The translations under genes were made by a program, and so were the position numbers. A DNA stretch of 64,000 nucleotides from Clostridiaceae bacterium. Lineage in GTDB: Bacteria > Bacillota > Clostridia > DUPQ01. Below the pieces are notes generated by a model that saw only the letters and a program-made list of their open reading frames with translations, was not told the origin of the DNA and did not search any database. The stretch is from the NCBI GenBank assembly GCA_012838235.1, contig DUPQ01000032.1:1-64000 (forward strand), given 5' to 3'. Of the stretch, positions 54,825-63,716 are shown piece after piece; positions within the stretch are counted from its first letter, which is position 1; the number at the start of each line of letters is the position of its first letter.

Positions 54825-54920
54825 CTGTTAACCTCCATTCGTATATTTAAAATATAGATGTTTATGCAAACCGTATTAATTACTAACTAACGGTACTATA
54901 TAAACTATCTCGGATAATGC

Positions 54921-55016
54921 TCATACTGAAAATATGCGAATCACCAAACTTGTTGCCGTTATAACAACAATGATACATAACACTAAAAACCGTATTTTCT
55001 TTTTTTCTTCTTTCAT
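54921..55016 (-). CDS. 31-residue single-helix membrane peptide
   Basis: ATG at 55016 follows GAAGAGG. The peptide is a lysine-rich start (MKEEKKKIRF), then one hydrophobic helix and a short end, IRIFSV. It lies in the transcript between the promoter at 55090-55118 and the 605-residue gene, with its stop 96 bp upstream. The charge and helix pattern and the ribosome binding site favour a real small gene, but no homolog is known to me. Confidence 0.5.
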   Translation of the reverse strand: MKEEKKKIRFLVLCIIVVITATSLVIRIFSV

Positions 55017-55089
55017 TATTAATGCCTCTTCTCTTTCGTAAAAAATGATAAAACTGTTTTCCTGTGTTTTTTGCAGTTAATATGTCCCG

Positions 55090-55118
55090 AGTATACTTTC
55101 AACATGGGCATAAGTCAA
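55090..55118 (-). promoter_or_regulatory. Sigma-A type promoter of the 31-aa/605-aa unit
   Basis: On the minus strand TTGACT (55113-55118), 17-bp spacer and TATACT (55090-55095). Transcription should start near 55083. Confidence 0.75.
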
Positions 55119-55133
55119 CAAAGGAGCAAAAGA

Positions 55134-55171
55134 ATTCATGGAAAGTTAATTTTTTGTTCACACTTTATTAA
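55134..55171 (-). promoter_or_regulatory. Four 11-bp-phased direct repeats upstream of promoter
   Basis: Plus-strand ATTCA (55134), GTTAA (55145), GTTCA (55156) and ATTAA (55167) start exactly 11 bp apart. They begin 15 bp upstream of the -35 box, the same phase as the repeat at 2503. This is the longest version of the array shared by three promoters in the window. Confidence 0.5.
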
Positions 55172-55304
55172 CACTTTCTTCTTATACTCATGTTGTATTA
55201 CTAGCATTTACTTCAATAATTCCTTCCTCCTCTAAAAAAATCAAAAAACATGCTAATAATACCGAAACAATATTAACAACTCCTCATACAAAGTTTCGCT
55301 CCGT

Positions 55305-55330
55305 AAAATAGCACCGTGAGTGCTATTTTT
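55305..55330 (-). terminator. Hairpin terminator downstream of the GH127 gene
   Basis: AAAATAGCAC-CGTGA-GTGCTATTTT is a perfect 10-bp stem whose ends are A-rich on one side and T-rich on the other, so it could stop transcription from both directions. It lies 27 bp after the GH127 stop. The rest of 55172-55304 shows nothing recognisable. Confidence 0.7.
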
Positions 55331-55356
55331 CAGTGTCCGCTTTTCTTTGAATCGGC

Positions 55357-57162
55357 TCATAACCACACCCTCATCTCCGTTTCCCCCCTGTTGGCAAAGC
55401 AGTAATAGGGAATCATTCTCAATGTTTTCTTTCGGTATTTGAACGGGGTAAAGGTATAAAGGTCGTCAATGCTTTGCGGTATTTTAATATCCACATCCAG
55501 CATATATGCGTCCAGTTGATCGGACTTTACTGTTTTGTAATTGAGCTCTTTCCCGAAAACTATATTGTTAAGAGGAAAATCGTTATCGACAGCTTCCGCA
55601 CAATATACCACAGGACCTCTCATTACGGCGGTCTTATGGGAATTGTCATACACTTTCGGGTTACTGTATACCAGTCTCGGTGTAATATCCATTTCCAATC
55701 TGATTCGGTTCTGTCCTTTTGGCAGATTGATGTATATGTAACCTTTTTTCGAAGAATATTTGCTTCTTACATCATTGATTACCAATTTTAAATATTTACA
55801 CCAATAAGGTTTTCTTACGGCAACTTTATTTATTCCGGAAACTTTAATATATACTTTCCCGCAGTTCGGAAACTCCGTACTGATTTCTGCCCTTATATTT
55901 TCATACTCCAGATTGGAGGATATGAACTGGTTTATAAACAGGGTATCCTTATTATATGAATATATGTATTCGTTAATTGCTCCTATAAATCTTATTACAT
56001 TAGGAGGACAGCAGGAACAGCCGAACACTTCCTTTCTCTGAGTAACGGCATTTCTCTCGGTAAGTGTCGTGGCCACATTCCTGTTGTTCAAAACGGGCTG
56101 AATCTCCAAAGGATTTTCATAAAAGAACGCTTTCCCGTCCAGAGATACTCCCGAGAGCATTCCGTTGTAAATAATCCTTTCCACCGTGTCCGCATATACG
56201 GAGTCGGCATCAGATAAAAGCATGCGTTGCGCAAAGAATGCCAACGCTATTGCCGCACATGTTTCGGCATATCCTTTGGTATTGGGAAGATCGTAATCCA
56301 ATGTATATGCTTCACCCAGGTACGATGATCCGGTTCCCCCGGTAATATACATTCTTTTGTTCACTATATTGGAAAAAATGGCTTTACATGCAGCAAGAAG
56401 TTCTTTGTCTTTGTATCTGTACGCAATATCCGCCATTCCCGAATAGAGATAAGATGCTCTTACTGCATGTCCTTCCGCCGTCCTCTGTTGCCTTACAGGC
56501 AGAAAATCCTGTGTGTTATATCTGTTGTAGTTGCTGCCTATCCAAGGCTCTTCTTCAACACCTCTTCGGTCAATAAAGTGCTTGGAAAGTTCAAGATACT
56601 TCTTTTTTCCGGTCGTGTCGTACATCTTGACAAGAGCAAGTTCTATTTCCTCATGACCCGGTGTTTTAAATGCGGCGGATTTTTCCGTTATAAACACTTT
56701 GTATATGTAGTCGGCATAATCTTCCATCAGTTTTAGAAACTTGTCCTTTCCCGTCGCTTTATAGTATTGCACGGCGGCTTCCATAAGATGACCTGCACAA
56801 TAAAGTTCGTGGTCCGAACGGTGCTGCCATCGTTCTTCCGGTTTTCTTAAAAAATGCGAGTTATAGTAACCGTCATCCGACCTGTTCTTTTCAATGAGAT
56901 CTACTATGCGGTCTATGAATGCCTCCAGCTCGCTGTTTCTCTCTTTATGTAGTATGAAAGATACACCTTCTATCCATTTGGCTACATCGGAATCATAGAA
57001 GATGTGTGCTATCTTCTCATTTGTAAAATCAAACGCATCAAACCTGCCTGTTTCCAGAAACCTGTTTTGAACGGCTTTTACCGTAATATCCTTATTTATA
57101 TCCTGGCGCTTCTTCCAGAAACCGTCGGTTATATCCACATGCTTGGTACCGATATGCAGCAT
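55357..57162 (-). CDS. Beta-L-arabinofuranosidase-like enzyme (GH127)
   Basis: The 601-residue protein matches the GH127 (former DUF1680) alpha/alpha barrel: GRFDAFDFTNEK, HELYCAGHLMEAAVQYYKAT, GGTGSSYLGEAY, ETCAAIALAFF with the zinc-ligand Glu region, and FGCSCCPPNVIRFI (about 385) with the cysteine cluster that holds zinc and supplies the nucleophile. C-terminal beta domains follow. Known members remove beta-1,2-linked L-arabinofuranose. There is no signal peptide, so it acts on imported oligosaccharides. AAGGAG precedes the ATG. The gene lies 44 bp after the PPC-repeat gene. Confidence 0.9.
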   Translation of the reverse strand: MLHIGTKHVDITDGFWKKRQDINKDITVKAVQNRFLETGRFDAFDFTNEKIAHIFYDSDVAKWIEGVSFILHKERNSELEAFIDRIVDLIEKNRSDDGYYNSHFLRKPEERWQHRSDHELYCAGHLMEAAVQYYKATGKDKFLKLMEDYADYIYKVFITEKSAAFKTPGHEEIELALVKMYDTTGKKKYLELSKHFIDRRGVEEEPWIGSNYNRYNTQDFLPVRQQRTAEGHAVRASYLYSGMADIAYRYKDKELLAACKAIFSNIVNKRMYITGGTGSSYLGEAYTLDYDLPNTKGYAETCAAIALAFFAQRMLLSDADSVYADTVERIIYNGMLSGVSLDGKAFFYENPLEIQPVLNNRNVATTLTERNAVTQRKEVFGCSCCPPNVIRFIGAINEYIYSYNKDTLFINQFISSNLEYENIRAEISTEFPNCGKVYIKVSGINKVAVRKPYWCKYLKLVINDVRSKYSSKKGYIYINLPKGQNRIRLEMDITPRLVYSNPKVYDNSHKTAVMRGPVVYCAEAVDNDFPLNNIVFGKELNYKTVKSDQLDAYMLDVDIKIPQSIDDLYTFTPFKYRKKTLRMIPYYCFANRGETEMRVWL

Positions 57163-57206
57163 ATTCGATTCTCCTTTGCAGCTTTTATATCCTTCAGTAA
57201 TAAATG

Positions 57207-59567
57207 CTAATCCTGCATTTTGAAAACATTAGCTCTGAGTGTATAATCAAAGTCAAAAGCATCATTTTTAACCGCCACTGCTTTGAGGTAGTAAGTACCG
57301 TCCGCAATATCGATAAAATTGGAGATATCGGATATCTTGGCAACATGAATATGCTGAGCTCTTGAGCCGTAATTCAGAAGATCCACCTCTCTGTATACAT
57401 AGATGTTAATAACATCCTTCATCATATACTTCGAACTCACATTAAAAGTAAGGCTCATCTTGTTCATACCGCTGCTGCTTATCTTGAACCAGTCGGCATC
57501 ATTTGCGGCTCTTATGGTGAAATCAATCTTTTCAGTGGGGGTTAACGGTGTCGCTTTATCCCATGTGTCGTTATTCTCATGCTTATCCGATTCTCTGATT
57601 GTATACTCTAAGTGTATATCATCAAAAACGGGTAAAGCGGAATCTATCTTGATGTAATATTTTCCCGCCTTGTCCAGCTTATATGCCACCCTCTCATCAT
57701 ACTTGTCGGAGGTAAATAACGGAGCGGCATATTCTTCATAACTGTCCAATTCCGCTTCGCTGTATATTGATACTTTAGCATATTTGTTGAAATCCGATTG
57801 CATTATGTAATCTATTACACTGTTATCTTTTTCCACGTTGAAATAGAACCAGTCGGTATCATTAACTCCCGATATTGTAAAGGTTTTTCTTTCACCGGCC
57901 GGGAAATAGGTTGCAGTATCTCTGGTGTTGTTCAGTTCGTTGGCATCGGAGTTCAGCAACGAAAGATACAATATACAGTCATCGGAAATAATTGTATCGG
58001 ATACTATTTTAATGTAATAGGTACCCTTTTCCTCCAGCATGTATATGTAGGGAGCCTTGGCGCTGTTAAAGGTGAAAAGAGGAGCGGCTTCTCCGTACGA
58101 TTCCACATCATCCTGTCTGAAAACAAATATATTTACCGATGCTCCGGTCTTGGGAATATATGTGTTAAGTCTCAATGCCTGATTTTCTTTGTATGTTTTA
58201 ACTGCAAACCAGTCCTGATCATTCAATGCGGGAAGCGTGAAACGTGTTTCACTGTTGCCCGATATGATTTTTGCACTTTGATAATCATTGTTGGGTTCAT
58301 ATCGGTCTGCCGGAATCACAGTATAACTTATCTCTATCGGAGTAGTTATTACGCTGTTATCGACAGTGTACAGTTTGAAGTAATATGTGCCTGCCTCTTC
58401 CATATACACATACGAAGTTCCCGTTCCTCTTGTTTTATACAAGATTTCCGCCGCTTCGCTGGCGGCAATTAATCGTGCACCTTCATACCAGTCGCATACA
58501 AGTTTTGCTCCCGAGAAAGATGCATTACGTATGCTGAGCTTGACCGTCTGCCCGGGCTTGTCCGTCTTTACCATTAACCAGTCCACATCGTTTGATGCGG
58601 ATATGGTAACGGTTTTGGCAACTCCCGGAGTAAGCATTACCGCCTGTTCATAAGAATCATTTCCTTCCAGGCTGTCGGGAGGGATAATGTCGGTTATAAG
58701 GGTGACTTTATTGAGAACCGCTTCTCTTGCGGACGGTGTCACCTTTAAGTAGTATGTCTGCGTCTTATCACTCTTATGGGTATAATATTTGTTGAATTCG
58801 TCGGATGTGAACAATACCGGTGCGGTATCCCCGTTCTTAATCAGATCTTCTTCTCTGTAAAGTGCGACATTTACTCCTTTACCGGAACTGATATCATTCC
58901 TTATTATATATTGCAAAGCCTGATCTTTTTGTAAGGATATCTTAAACCAGTCTATATCATTTATGGCCGAGATATCTATAATGTACGGTTTCTTTATATC
59001 TATCGGCGTTGCTCTTTCCCAAACATCATTGTCTTCATATATATCATTTACGATTGTAGTGTAATTCAATTTAATATTGCTGCCGATTGCACTGTTTCCT
59101 ATTACCGAAACTTTCAGATAATAAGATCCGCCTTTGCTTATCTTATATGCCGACGGTTTGTTCAGCATGTAGGTTCCGAACAGTCTCTCCGCATTATTGC
59201 CCTGACTTAAAACATCGTCTTTGTAATACAGAGCCGATATAACGCCGGTTGCAGCCTGATCGTCGCAACTTATCGTCAGAATGACGGATTTACCTTCCGT
59301 CACGGGTTCCAGTTCAAACCACTTTTCACTGAACGAATCACTGAAGGATAAGGAATGTGTCGTATTGCCGTATATTTTTACGGCATTTTCCCACGGTCCC
59401 TTTATCACTTCCTCGGTTGCAGATTGTTGAACGGTAGCCTGTTCAGACTGTACTCTTTCTTCAGTGTTAACTATTACGGCATCATCAGTAGGAAATGATG
59501 CTAATGTTATGACGCTAAAAGTAAGAACTAATAACAGAATTCCTATGCGAACTGTATTTTTTTTCAT
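57207..59567 (-). CDS. Secreted protein of six PPC-like (pre-peptidase C-terminal) repeats
   Basis: I use the ATG at 59567 (786 residues), because GGAGGG precedes it and the protein then starts with a signal peptide (MKKNTVRIGILLLVLTFSVI). The mature part consists of about six modules of 110-115 residues. Five carry the signature ND(I/V/Q/T/A)DW(F/L) after an FTI or VTI strand and end with YY(L/I)K; the first is divergent (SEKWFEL). Each is preceded by an Asn/Asp-rich linker such as YEDNDVWERATPI. PPC domains usually flank secreted peptidases and bind substrates; here there is no catalytic domain. It is probably a surface adhesin or binding protein. Confidence 0.8.
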   Translation of the reverse strand: MKKNTVRIGILLLVLTFSVITLASFPTDDAVIVNTEERVQSEQATVQQSATEEVIKGPWENAVKIYGNTTHSLSFSDSFSEKWFELEPVTEGKSVILTISCDDQAATGVISALYYKDDVLSQGNNAERLFGTYMLNKPSAYKISKGGSYYLKVSVIGNSAIGSNIKLNYTTIVNDIYEDNDVWERATPIDIKKPYIIDISAINDIDWFKISLQKDQALQYIIRNDISSGKGVNVALYREEDLIKNGDTAPVLFTSDEFNKYYTHKSDKTQTYYLKVTPSAREAVLNKVTLITDIIPPDSLEGNDSYEQAVMLTPGVAKTVTISASNDVDWLMVKTDKPGQTVKLSIRNASFSGAKLVCDWYEGARLIAASEAAEILYKTRGTGTSYVYMEEAGTYYFKLYTVDNSVITTPIEISYTVIPADRYEPNNDYQSAKIISGNSETRFTLPALNDQDWFAVKTYKENQALRLNTYIPKTGASVNIFVFRQDDVESYGEAAPLFTFNSAKAPYIYMLEEKGTYYIKIVSDTIISDDCILYLSLLNSDANELNNTRDTATYFPAGERKTFTISGVNDTDWFYFNVEKDNSVIDYIMQSDFNKYAKVSIYSEAELDSYEEYAAPLFTSDKYDERVAYKLDKAGKYYIKIDSALPVFDDIHLEYTIRESDKHENNDTWDKATPLTPTEKIDFTIRAANDADWFKISSSGMNKMSLTFNVSSKYMMKDVINIYVYREVDLLNYGSRAQHIHVAKISDISNFIDIADGTYYLKAVAVKNDAFDFDYTLRANVFKMQD

Positions 59568-59591
59568 TATGTCCCTCCGAATGATGTATAA

Positions 59592-59661
59592 AGGATACAT
59601 CAATATACTAAAATTGTAAACACAAAAGGCGCCATTCCGGACATAGTTCAGAAAAAGTTCA
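59592..59661 (-). promoter_or_regulatory. Promoter of the PPC-repeat gene with phased direct repeats
   Basis: On the minus strand TTTACA (59615-59620), 17-bp spacer and TATCCT (59592-59597). Upstream, plus-strand GTTCA occurs at 59646 and at 59657, 11 bp apart, the second extended to TTCACA as at 55157. The nearer copy starts 25 bp from the -35 box, close to the phase seen at the other two promoters. Confidence 0.55.
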
Positions 59662-59754
59662 CAATTAACCGTAACTATCAAGTGAGTCTTTGAAGCAATG
59701 TCTTCGGTGTTTAAAAATAATACGGTTTATGCTAACATATCGATAGGAGGCAGC

Positions 59755-60465
59755 ATGAGAACTGTTTTGATAACCGGTGCTTCAAAGGGGATCGGGCGAC
59801 AGACAACTGAGGATTTTTTGGCAGCCGGGTACAATGTTATCGCTAATTTCCATACTACAAAAATGGATAAATCGGAATATCCCTCGTTTCAGGAGCATAT
59901 CGAGGTGATAAAAGCCGATGTCTCCGACTATGGTCAGGTTGAAGAAATGTTCAAAAAAGGCAAAGAACGATTCGGCAACATTGACGTTGTTATAAACAAT
60001 GCCGCCGTAAACTATGCGGGCCTTCTTTCTCAGATGGAAGAAAAAGACTGGGACAGAATTATCAATGTCAATCTTAAGGGAATATTTAACGTATGCAAAT
60101 GTGCGATACCTTCCATGGTCAACAGAAAAGCGGGGCATATTATAAATATATCTTCCATGTGGGGCATAACCGGTGCTTCCTGTGAGGTTGCCTATTCGGT
60201 ATCCAAAGCCGGTGTCATAGGCTTTACAAAAGCGCTGGCAAAAGAACTGGCTCCTTCAAATATATATGTCAACTGCGTCGCACCCGGCATAATACAGACC
60301 GATATGAATAAAGCCTATACTCAACAGGAATTGGAAGAGATGATTCCTTTGGGAAGAATAGGTAAATGCAGGGATGTATCGGAAATGCTTCTTTTCTTAG
60401 CCGATGAGAAGACCTCGTTTATAACCGGGCAGGTCTTTTCGGTAAACGGGGGAACGGTGATTTAG
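59755..60465 (+). CDS. Short-chain dehydrogenase/reductase, FabG-like
   Basis: The ATG at 59755 follows ATAGGAGG. The 236-residue protein has TGASKGIG for cofactor, NNAA, the Ser of NISSMWG and the catalytic YSVSK. The C-terminal GRIGKCRDVSEMLLFLADEK and ITGQVFSVNGG are those of 3-oxoacyl-ACP reductase-like SDRs. It reduces a keto group with NAD(P)H; whether it serves fatty-acid synthesis is unclear, since no fab genes are near. It is divergent from the PPC-repeat gene. Confidence 0.87.
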   Translation: MRTVLITGASKGIGRQTTEDFLAAGYNVIANFHTTKMDKSEYPSFQEHIEVIKADVSDYGQVEEMFKKGKERFGNIDVVINNAAVNYAGLLSQMEEKDWDRIINVNLKGIFNVCKCAIPSMVNRKAGHIINISSMWGITGASCEVAYSVSKAGVIGFTKALAKELAPSNIYVNCVAPGIIQTDMNKAYTQQELEEMIPLGRIGKCRDVSEMLLFLADEKTSFITGQVFSVNGGTVI

Positions 60466-60529
60466 TTTAAGGACAGTTCATAATTTCCATCTATTATATG
60501 ATACTATTAATGTCGGGAGATTAAAATTA

Positions 60530-60922
60530 ATGATGAGAAGAATAAGAGAATTCTTTATGAACAGATACGGAACGGACCAGCTGAACAGGGCTTTAATGGT
60601 TGTGTATGCCCTCTTCTTTTTTGTTTACCTGATAACCAAAAATAATGTGTTTTTGTTTATTGCCCTGGCTGTTGCCTTGTATCAGGTATTCCGTACTCTA
60701 TCAAGGAATTTCACTCAAAGAGCAAAGGAAAATCAGTTTTTCTTAAAATACTGGAATCCCGTTAAAAGAAAATATAGCTCAATTAAAAAGAAAGTTACCG
60801 ATAAAACACACAGATACTATAAATGTCCCAAATGCAAAACCGAGGTTCGCGTACCTAAAAACAAAGGCAAGATAAGAATCACCTGCCCCAAATGCAGTGA
60901 GCAGTTTATAAAAAAGACTTAA
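60530..60922 (+). CDS. Small membrane protein with C-terminal zinc ribbon
   Basis: The 130-residue protein has two short membrane helices (ALMVVYALFFFVYLI and NVFLFIALAVALYQVF), a basic middle and a C-terminal zinc ribbon YYKCPKCKTEVRVPKNKG followed by ITCPKCSEQF. It matches the widespread but uncharacterised zinc-ribbon membrane proteins of Clostridia. GGGAG lies 11 bases before the ATG. It is probably an independent gene. Confidence 0.75.
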   Translation: MMRRIREFFMNRYGTDQLNRALMVVYALFFFVYLITKNNVFLFIALAVALYQVFRTLSRNFTQRAKENQFFLKYWNPVKRKYSSIKKKVTDKTHRYYKCPKCKTEVRVPKNKGKIRITCPKCSEQFIKKT

Positions 60923-60925
60923 AAT

Positions 60926-60942
60926 AAGCGGTTTAACCGCTT
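60926..60942. repeat. 17-bp perfect palindrome between two genes
   Basis: AAGCGGTT-T-AACCGCTT starts 3 bp after the zinc-ribbon gene stop. It lacks a T-run, so it is not a typical terminator, and could be an operator or an RNA processing hairpin. Confidence 0.4.
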
Positions 60943-61028
60943 CAATAGGCGTCTACCTTGTATAGAAATAATTGGTGTCATAAGTTAAAATAGAATTGAA
61001 ATAATAATAAATTAAATGGGGGGTTGTT

Positions 61029-61928
61029 ATGGAATTTCTAAAAACATTGGAACAGCTGAGGACTCCGTTCTTTGATCAGTTTTTCCTGTTAGTCACAAAA
61101 ATGGGTGAGGAACTTTTCTTCACCGTAGTAATATTGATTGTCATATGGTGTATAGATAAAAAAACCGGGTACCGGATGTTTTTCATATTCTTGCTGGGTT
61201 CCTTTGTCAATCAGATGCTTAAATTAATCTTTAAAGTCCCGCGCCCCTGGACATATGAGAATGCCGCAAAGCCGGTGGAAGGCTCGGTGGAAGCGGCAAC
61301 CGGCTACTCTTTTCCTTCGGGACACACCCAACAGGGCATCGGTCTTTTCGGATCGGTAGCCATGTTTCTTAAGAAAACCCGGGTGTATATAGTTATGGTA
61401 ATTCTTACACTTCTTGTGGCCTTTTCCAGAATGTATCTGGGAGTCCACACTCCTGCAGATGTATTTACATCTTTAGCTATCGGAGTAGTGCTTTTATTGC
61501 TCTGCTACTATGCTTTCCGTGTTGCAGATAAGCATAAATACGGGGACGTATATCTTTACGGTATTGTTGCATTTGCTATCGTAATTTCACTTATAGTGCT
61601 CTCGTTTGACAAAACCGGCTCTCCGGAATATCTGCACGGAATAGAAAACGGATGGAAACTTTTAGGTTGCTGTATCGGTATTATAGTCTCCATAATCGTA
61701 GACATCAAATACACAAACTTTGAAGTAAAAGCCAAGTGGTGGCAGCAGATTATAAAGTTGGTTGTGGGTCTCGGAATCGTATTGGTTATAAAATCCTTCT
61801 TAAAACAGCCTCTCCTGGACCTGTTCAACCAAAGTCCGGTTGCCGACGGAATAAGGTATCTTCTTATAATTCTGTTTGCAGGATGCCTGTATCCTATGCT
61901 TTTCAAAGTATTTAAAAGGAAACAGTAA
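61029..61928 (+). CDS. PAP2-family membrane phosphatase
   Basis: The 299-residue protein has about seven helices. The lipid phosphatase motifs are complete: KVPRPW (C1), SFPSGHTQQG (C2) and SRMYLGVHTPADV (C3). These enzymes dephosphorylate undecaprenyl pyrophosphate or phosphatidic acid on the outer face. GGGGGG precedes the ATG. A strong terminator follows 3 bp after the stop, so it is a single-gene unit. Confidence 0.9.
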   Translation: MEFLKTLEQLRTPFFDQFFLLVTKMGEELFFTVVILIVIWCIDKKTGYRMFFIFLLGSFVNQMLKLIFKVPRPWTYENAAKPVEGSVEAATGYSFPSGHTQQGIGLFGSVAMFLKKTRVYIVMVILTLLVAFSRMYLGVHTPADVFTSLAIGVVLLLLCYYAFRVADKHKYGDVYLYGIVAFAIVISLIVLSFDKTGSPEYLHGIENGWKLLGCCIGIIVSIIVDIKYTNFEVKAKWWQQIIKLVVGLGIVLVIKSFLKQPLLDLFNQSPVADGIRYLLIILFAGCLYPMLFKVFKRKQ

Positions 61929-61930
61929 AA

Positions 61931-61956
61931 CAGACAGCTGATGCTGTCTGCTTTTT
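61931..61956 (+). terminator. Rho-independent terminator after the PAP2 gene
   Basis: CAGACAGC (61931-61938), loop TGAT, GCTGTCTG (61943-61950), then CTTTTT. The stem is perfect and GC-rich. Confidence 0.9.
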
Positions 61957-61983
61957 GCTATATATTCTTTTGTTAAGTTTTAC

Positions 61984-63078
61984 TTATTCCGCTTCATACT
62001 GTTTGATGTATATATTTCCCGTAGAAGTCTTAAGATTAATGTTTGCATCTGCCGAATGAGAAACCAATACGGGGATTTCCGCATCAAATTTACCTACGCT
62101 TGTGCTGTACGAAACAACAAGTTTATCGGTTTTCACCGTGTACAGGTTTATAGATCCGGTATCGGTCTCCGCATATATACTCTCGGGTGGAGTAGCACAT
62201 TTCATTGTGATACTTCCGGTATTACTTCTGAACTCGCCTGTCCTGAAGGAGCCTTCGGTTTCCACTGTGCCTGTGTCGGATTTTTGTGTAACGGACTTTA
62301 CTTTGTAATTTTTGCATATTACTCTGCCGACATCCGATTTGCAGTACAGCGTTTCCGCTATTATGTCTTTTGCTTCAATTCTTCCGGTATCGGTCTCCGT
62401 ATTGATTTTTTCCTCCGCTGTTATCCCGTTTAAAGATATATTACCCGTATCGCTTTTAATCACAATATTCTTAGCTTTTAATTCCGATGCGGTTATCGAA
62501 GAAGTATCCGTAATAACAGTAATGGTGCGACTTGCAGCAAGATTGCTTACATTAATCCTTCCGGTATGTGTTTCCAGATAAATAGTATCAGCCGTTACAT
62601 CCTGTGCTGAAATATCGGAAATCTGACCGTCCGCTTTCAGTGCGGATAATGACTCGGATAAGGTTTTCGGAATCCATATAACTACTTTCTTGGGAGCTAT
62701 CCTGAATATTGACTCATCTTCCAGCTCACTGATTTTCAAAATTCCGTCTTTTACGGTATAAGTAAGATTCTCTCCTTTGGACAAGTCTCTCTGGCAACTC
62801 TCTATAAGCAATATCTTGTCCTGATTATGTACCTTAAATTCCACCGCTTTAGTTATCCAGTTTACCTCTATCTCTTTTATTCCGGAAGTTCCCGTCTCAT
62901 ACCTTGCCTTTTCTTCATACTGCCCTCTGCGAATCTCAATCCTGTGCCCGTCGACAAAGGAAAAAGTAAAGCAGCTGAACCCGTGTTCCACTACATACCA
63001 TGCTCCCAGACCTATAACTACGAATATGATTACCAGTATCGCTATGGTTCTGATTATTTTTGATGATGTTGCATTCAT
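61984..63078 (-). CDS. DUF4097-family beta-repeat membrane protein
   Basis: The 364-residue protein has one membrane helix (about 10-30) and a long outside part made of repeated short strands in which S-DTG-x(I/V) and ETDTGRIE-like units recur (SDTGNISL, ETDTGRIEA, SDTGTVET, ETDTGSINL). This is the DUF4097 beta-helix-like fold. GAGGTGA precedes the ATG. It is the last gene of a PadR/HAAS operon, 11 bp after the previous gene, so it is probably an envelope-stress effector. Confidence 0.85.
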   Translation of the reverse strand: MNATSSKIIRTIAILVIIFVVIGLGAWYVVEHGFSCFTFSFVDGHRIEIRRGQYEEKARYETGTSGIKEIEVNWITKAVEFKVHNQDKILLIESCQRDLSKGENLTYTVKDGILKISELEDESIFRIAPKKVVIWIPKTLSESLSALKADGQISDISAQDVTADTIYLETHTGRINVSNLAASRTITVITDTSSITASELKAKNIVIKSDTGNISLNGITAEEKINTETDTGRIEAKDIIAETLYCKSDVGRVICKNYKVKSVTQKSDTGTVETEGSFRTGEFRSNTGSITMKCATPPESIYAETDTGSINLYTVKTDKLVVSYSTSVGKFDAEIPVLVSHSADANINLKTSTGNIYIKQYEAE

Positions 63079-63089
63079 ATTATTTCACC

Positions 63090-63716
63090 TCACTTCTTTG
63101 CTTTCCCAAGCCATATATCCAATATACATTCGACTGCAGCTCCGAACAGGAATATAAGCCATGTAAGATGCCATGCATGTGTCTGGAAACTTATTATGAA
63201 ATACATTATCAGGATTATAAGCCACAAAAATCCAGATACCGATTTTCTTATGCTTCTTTTCCTCTCAATTTCCGCCATTCTGTCGGTTTGAGTACTGATT
63301 TGTGTATATCCCGGTTTGTTCGTCCTGTTGTATATTGCAAGTATTACACCTATGGCTACCAATATTACCGCAATCATAATATTTATGAGCACACTCCTGT
63401 ATGACAGCGCCATTACCACCGGAACCGCTGCAAGTACGAAAATCATTGCAACCACCGCTCTCAATGCGAGATATTTCTGCCTCTTGGAATCATCGGGAGT
63501 TATCTCCTTTTCCAGTTCGGCAAAAAGTTCCGATAAGTCACCTATGCTCTCCACCGCTATCTTATATGCTTCTTCCTTGCTTTTTCCTTCTGTTACAAGA
63601 TCATTGTATTTATCCTTGAGATTCTGAAGTATTTCTTCTTTAACCTCATAAGCCTTCGCCGTCGCAGGCGCATCTCTAAACAGATTATTAACGTACGCCT
63701 TTAACTTATTCTCCAT
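63090..63716 (-). CDS. Permease-prefix-1/HAAS-domain membrane protein
   Basis: The 208-residue protein starts with a helical signalling domain, KAYVNNLFRDAPATAKAYEV, KEEILQNLKDKYNDLVTEG and SKEEAYKIAVESIGD, typical of the HAAS/permease prefix domain 1. Four membrane helices follow. The GGGGGTGAT site precedes the ATG, which overlaps the PadR gene by 11 bp. These proteins are usually co-encoded with PadR regulators and membrane effectors, as here. Confidence 0.85.
   Translation of the reverse strand: MENKLKAYVNNLFRDAPATAKAYEVKEEILQNLKDKYNDLVTEGKSKEEAYKIAVESIGDLSELFAELEKEITPDDSKRQKYLALRAVVAMIFVLAAVPVVMALSYRSVLINIMIAVILVAIGVILAIYNRTNKPGYTQISTQTDRMAEIERKRSIRKSVSGFLWLIILIMYFIISFQTHAWHLTWLIFLFGAAVECILDIWLGKAKK

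Noticed and set aside
59568-59681. Upstream extension of the PPC-repeat protein by 38 residues
   Set aside because: The extension covers the promoter and has no ribosome site, while the internal ATG starts a clean signal peptide.
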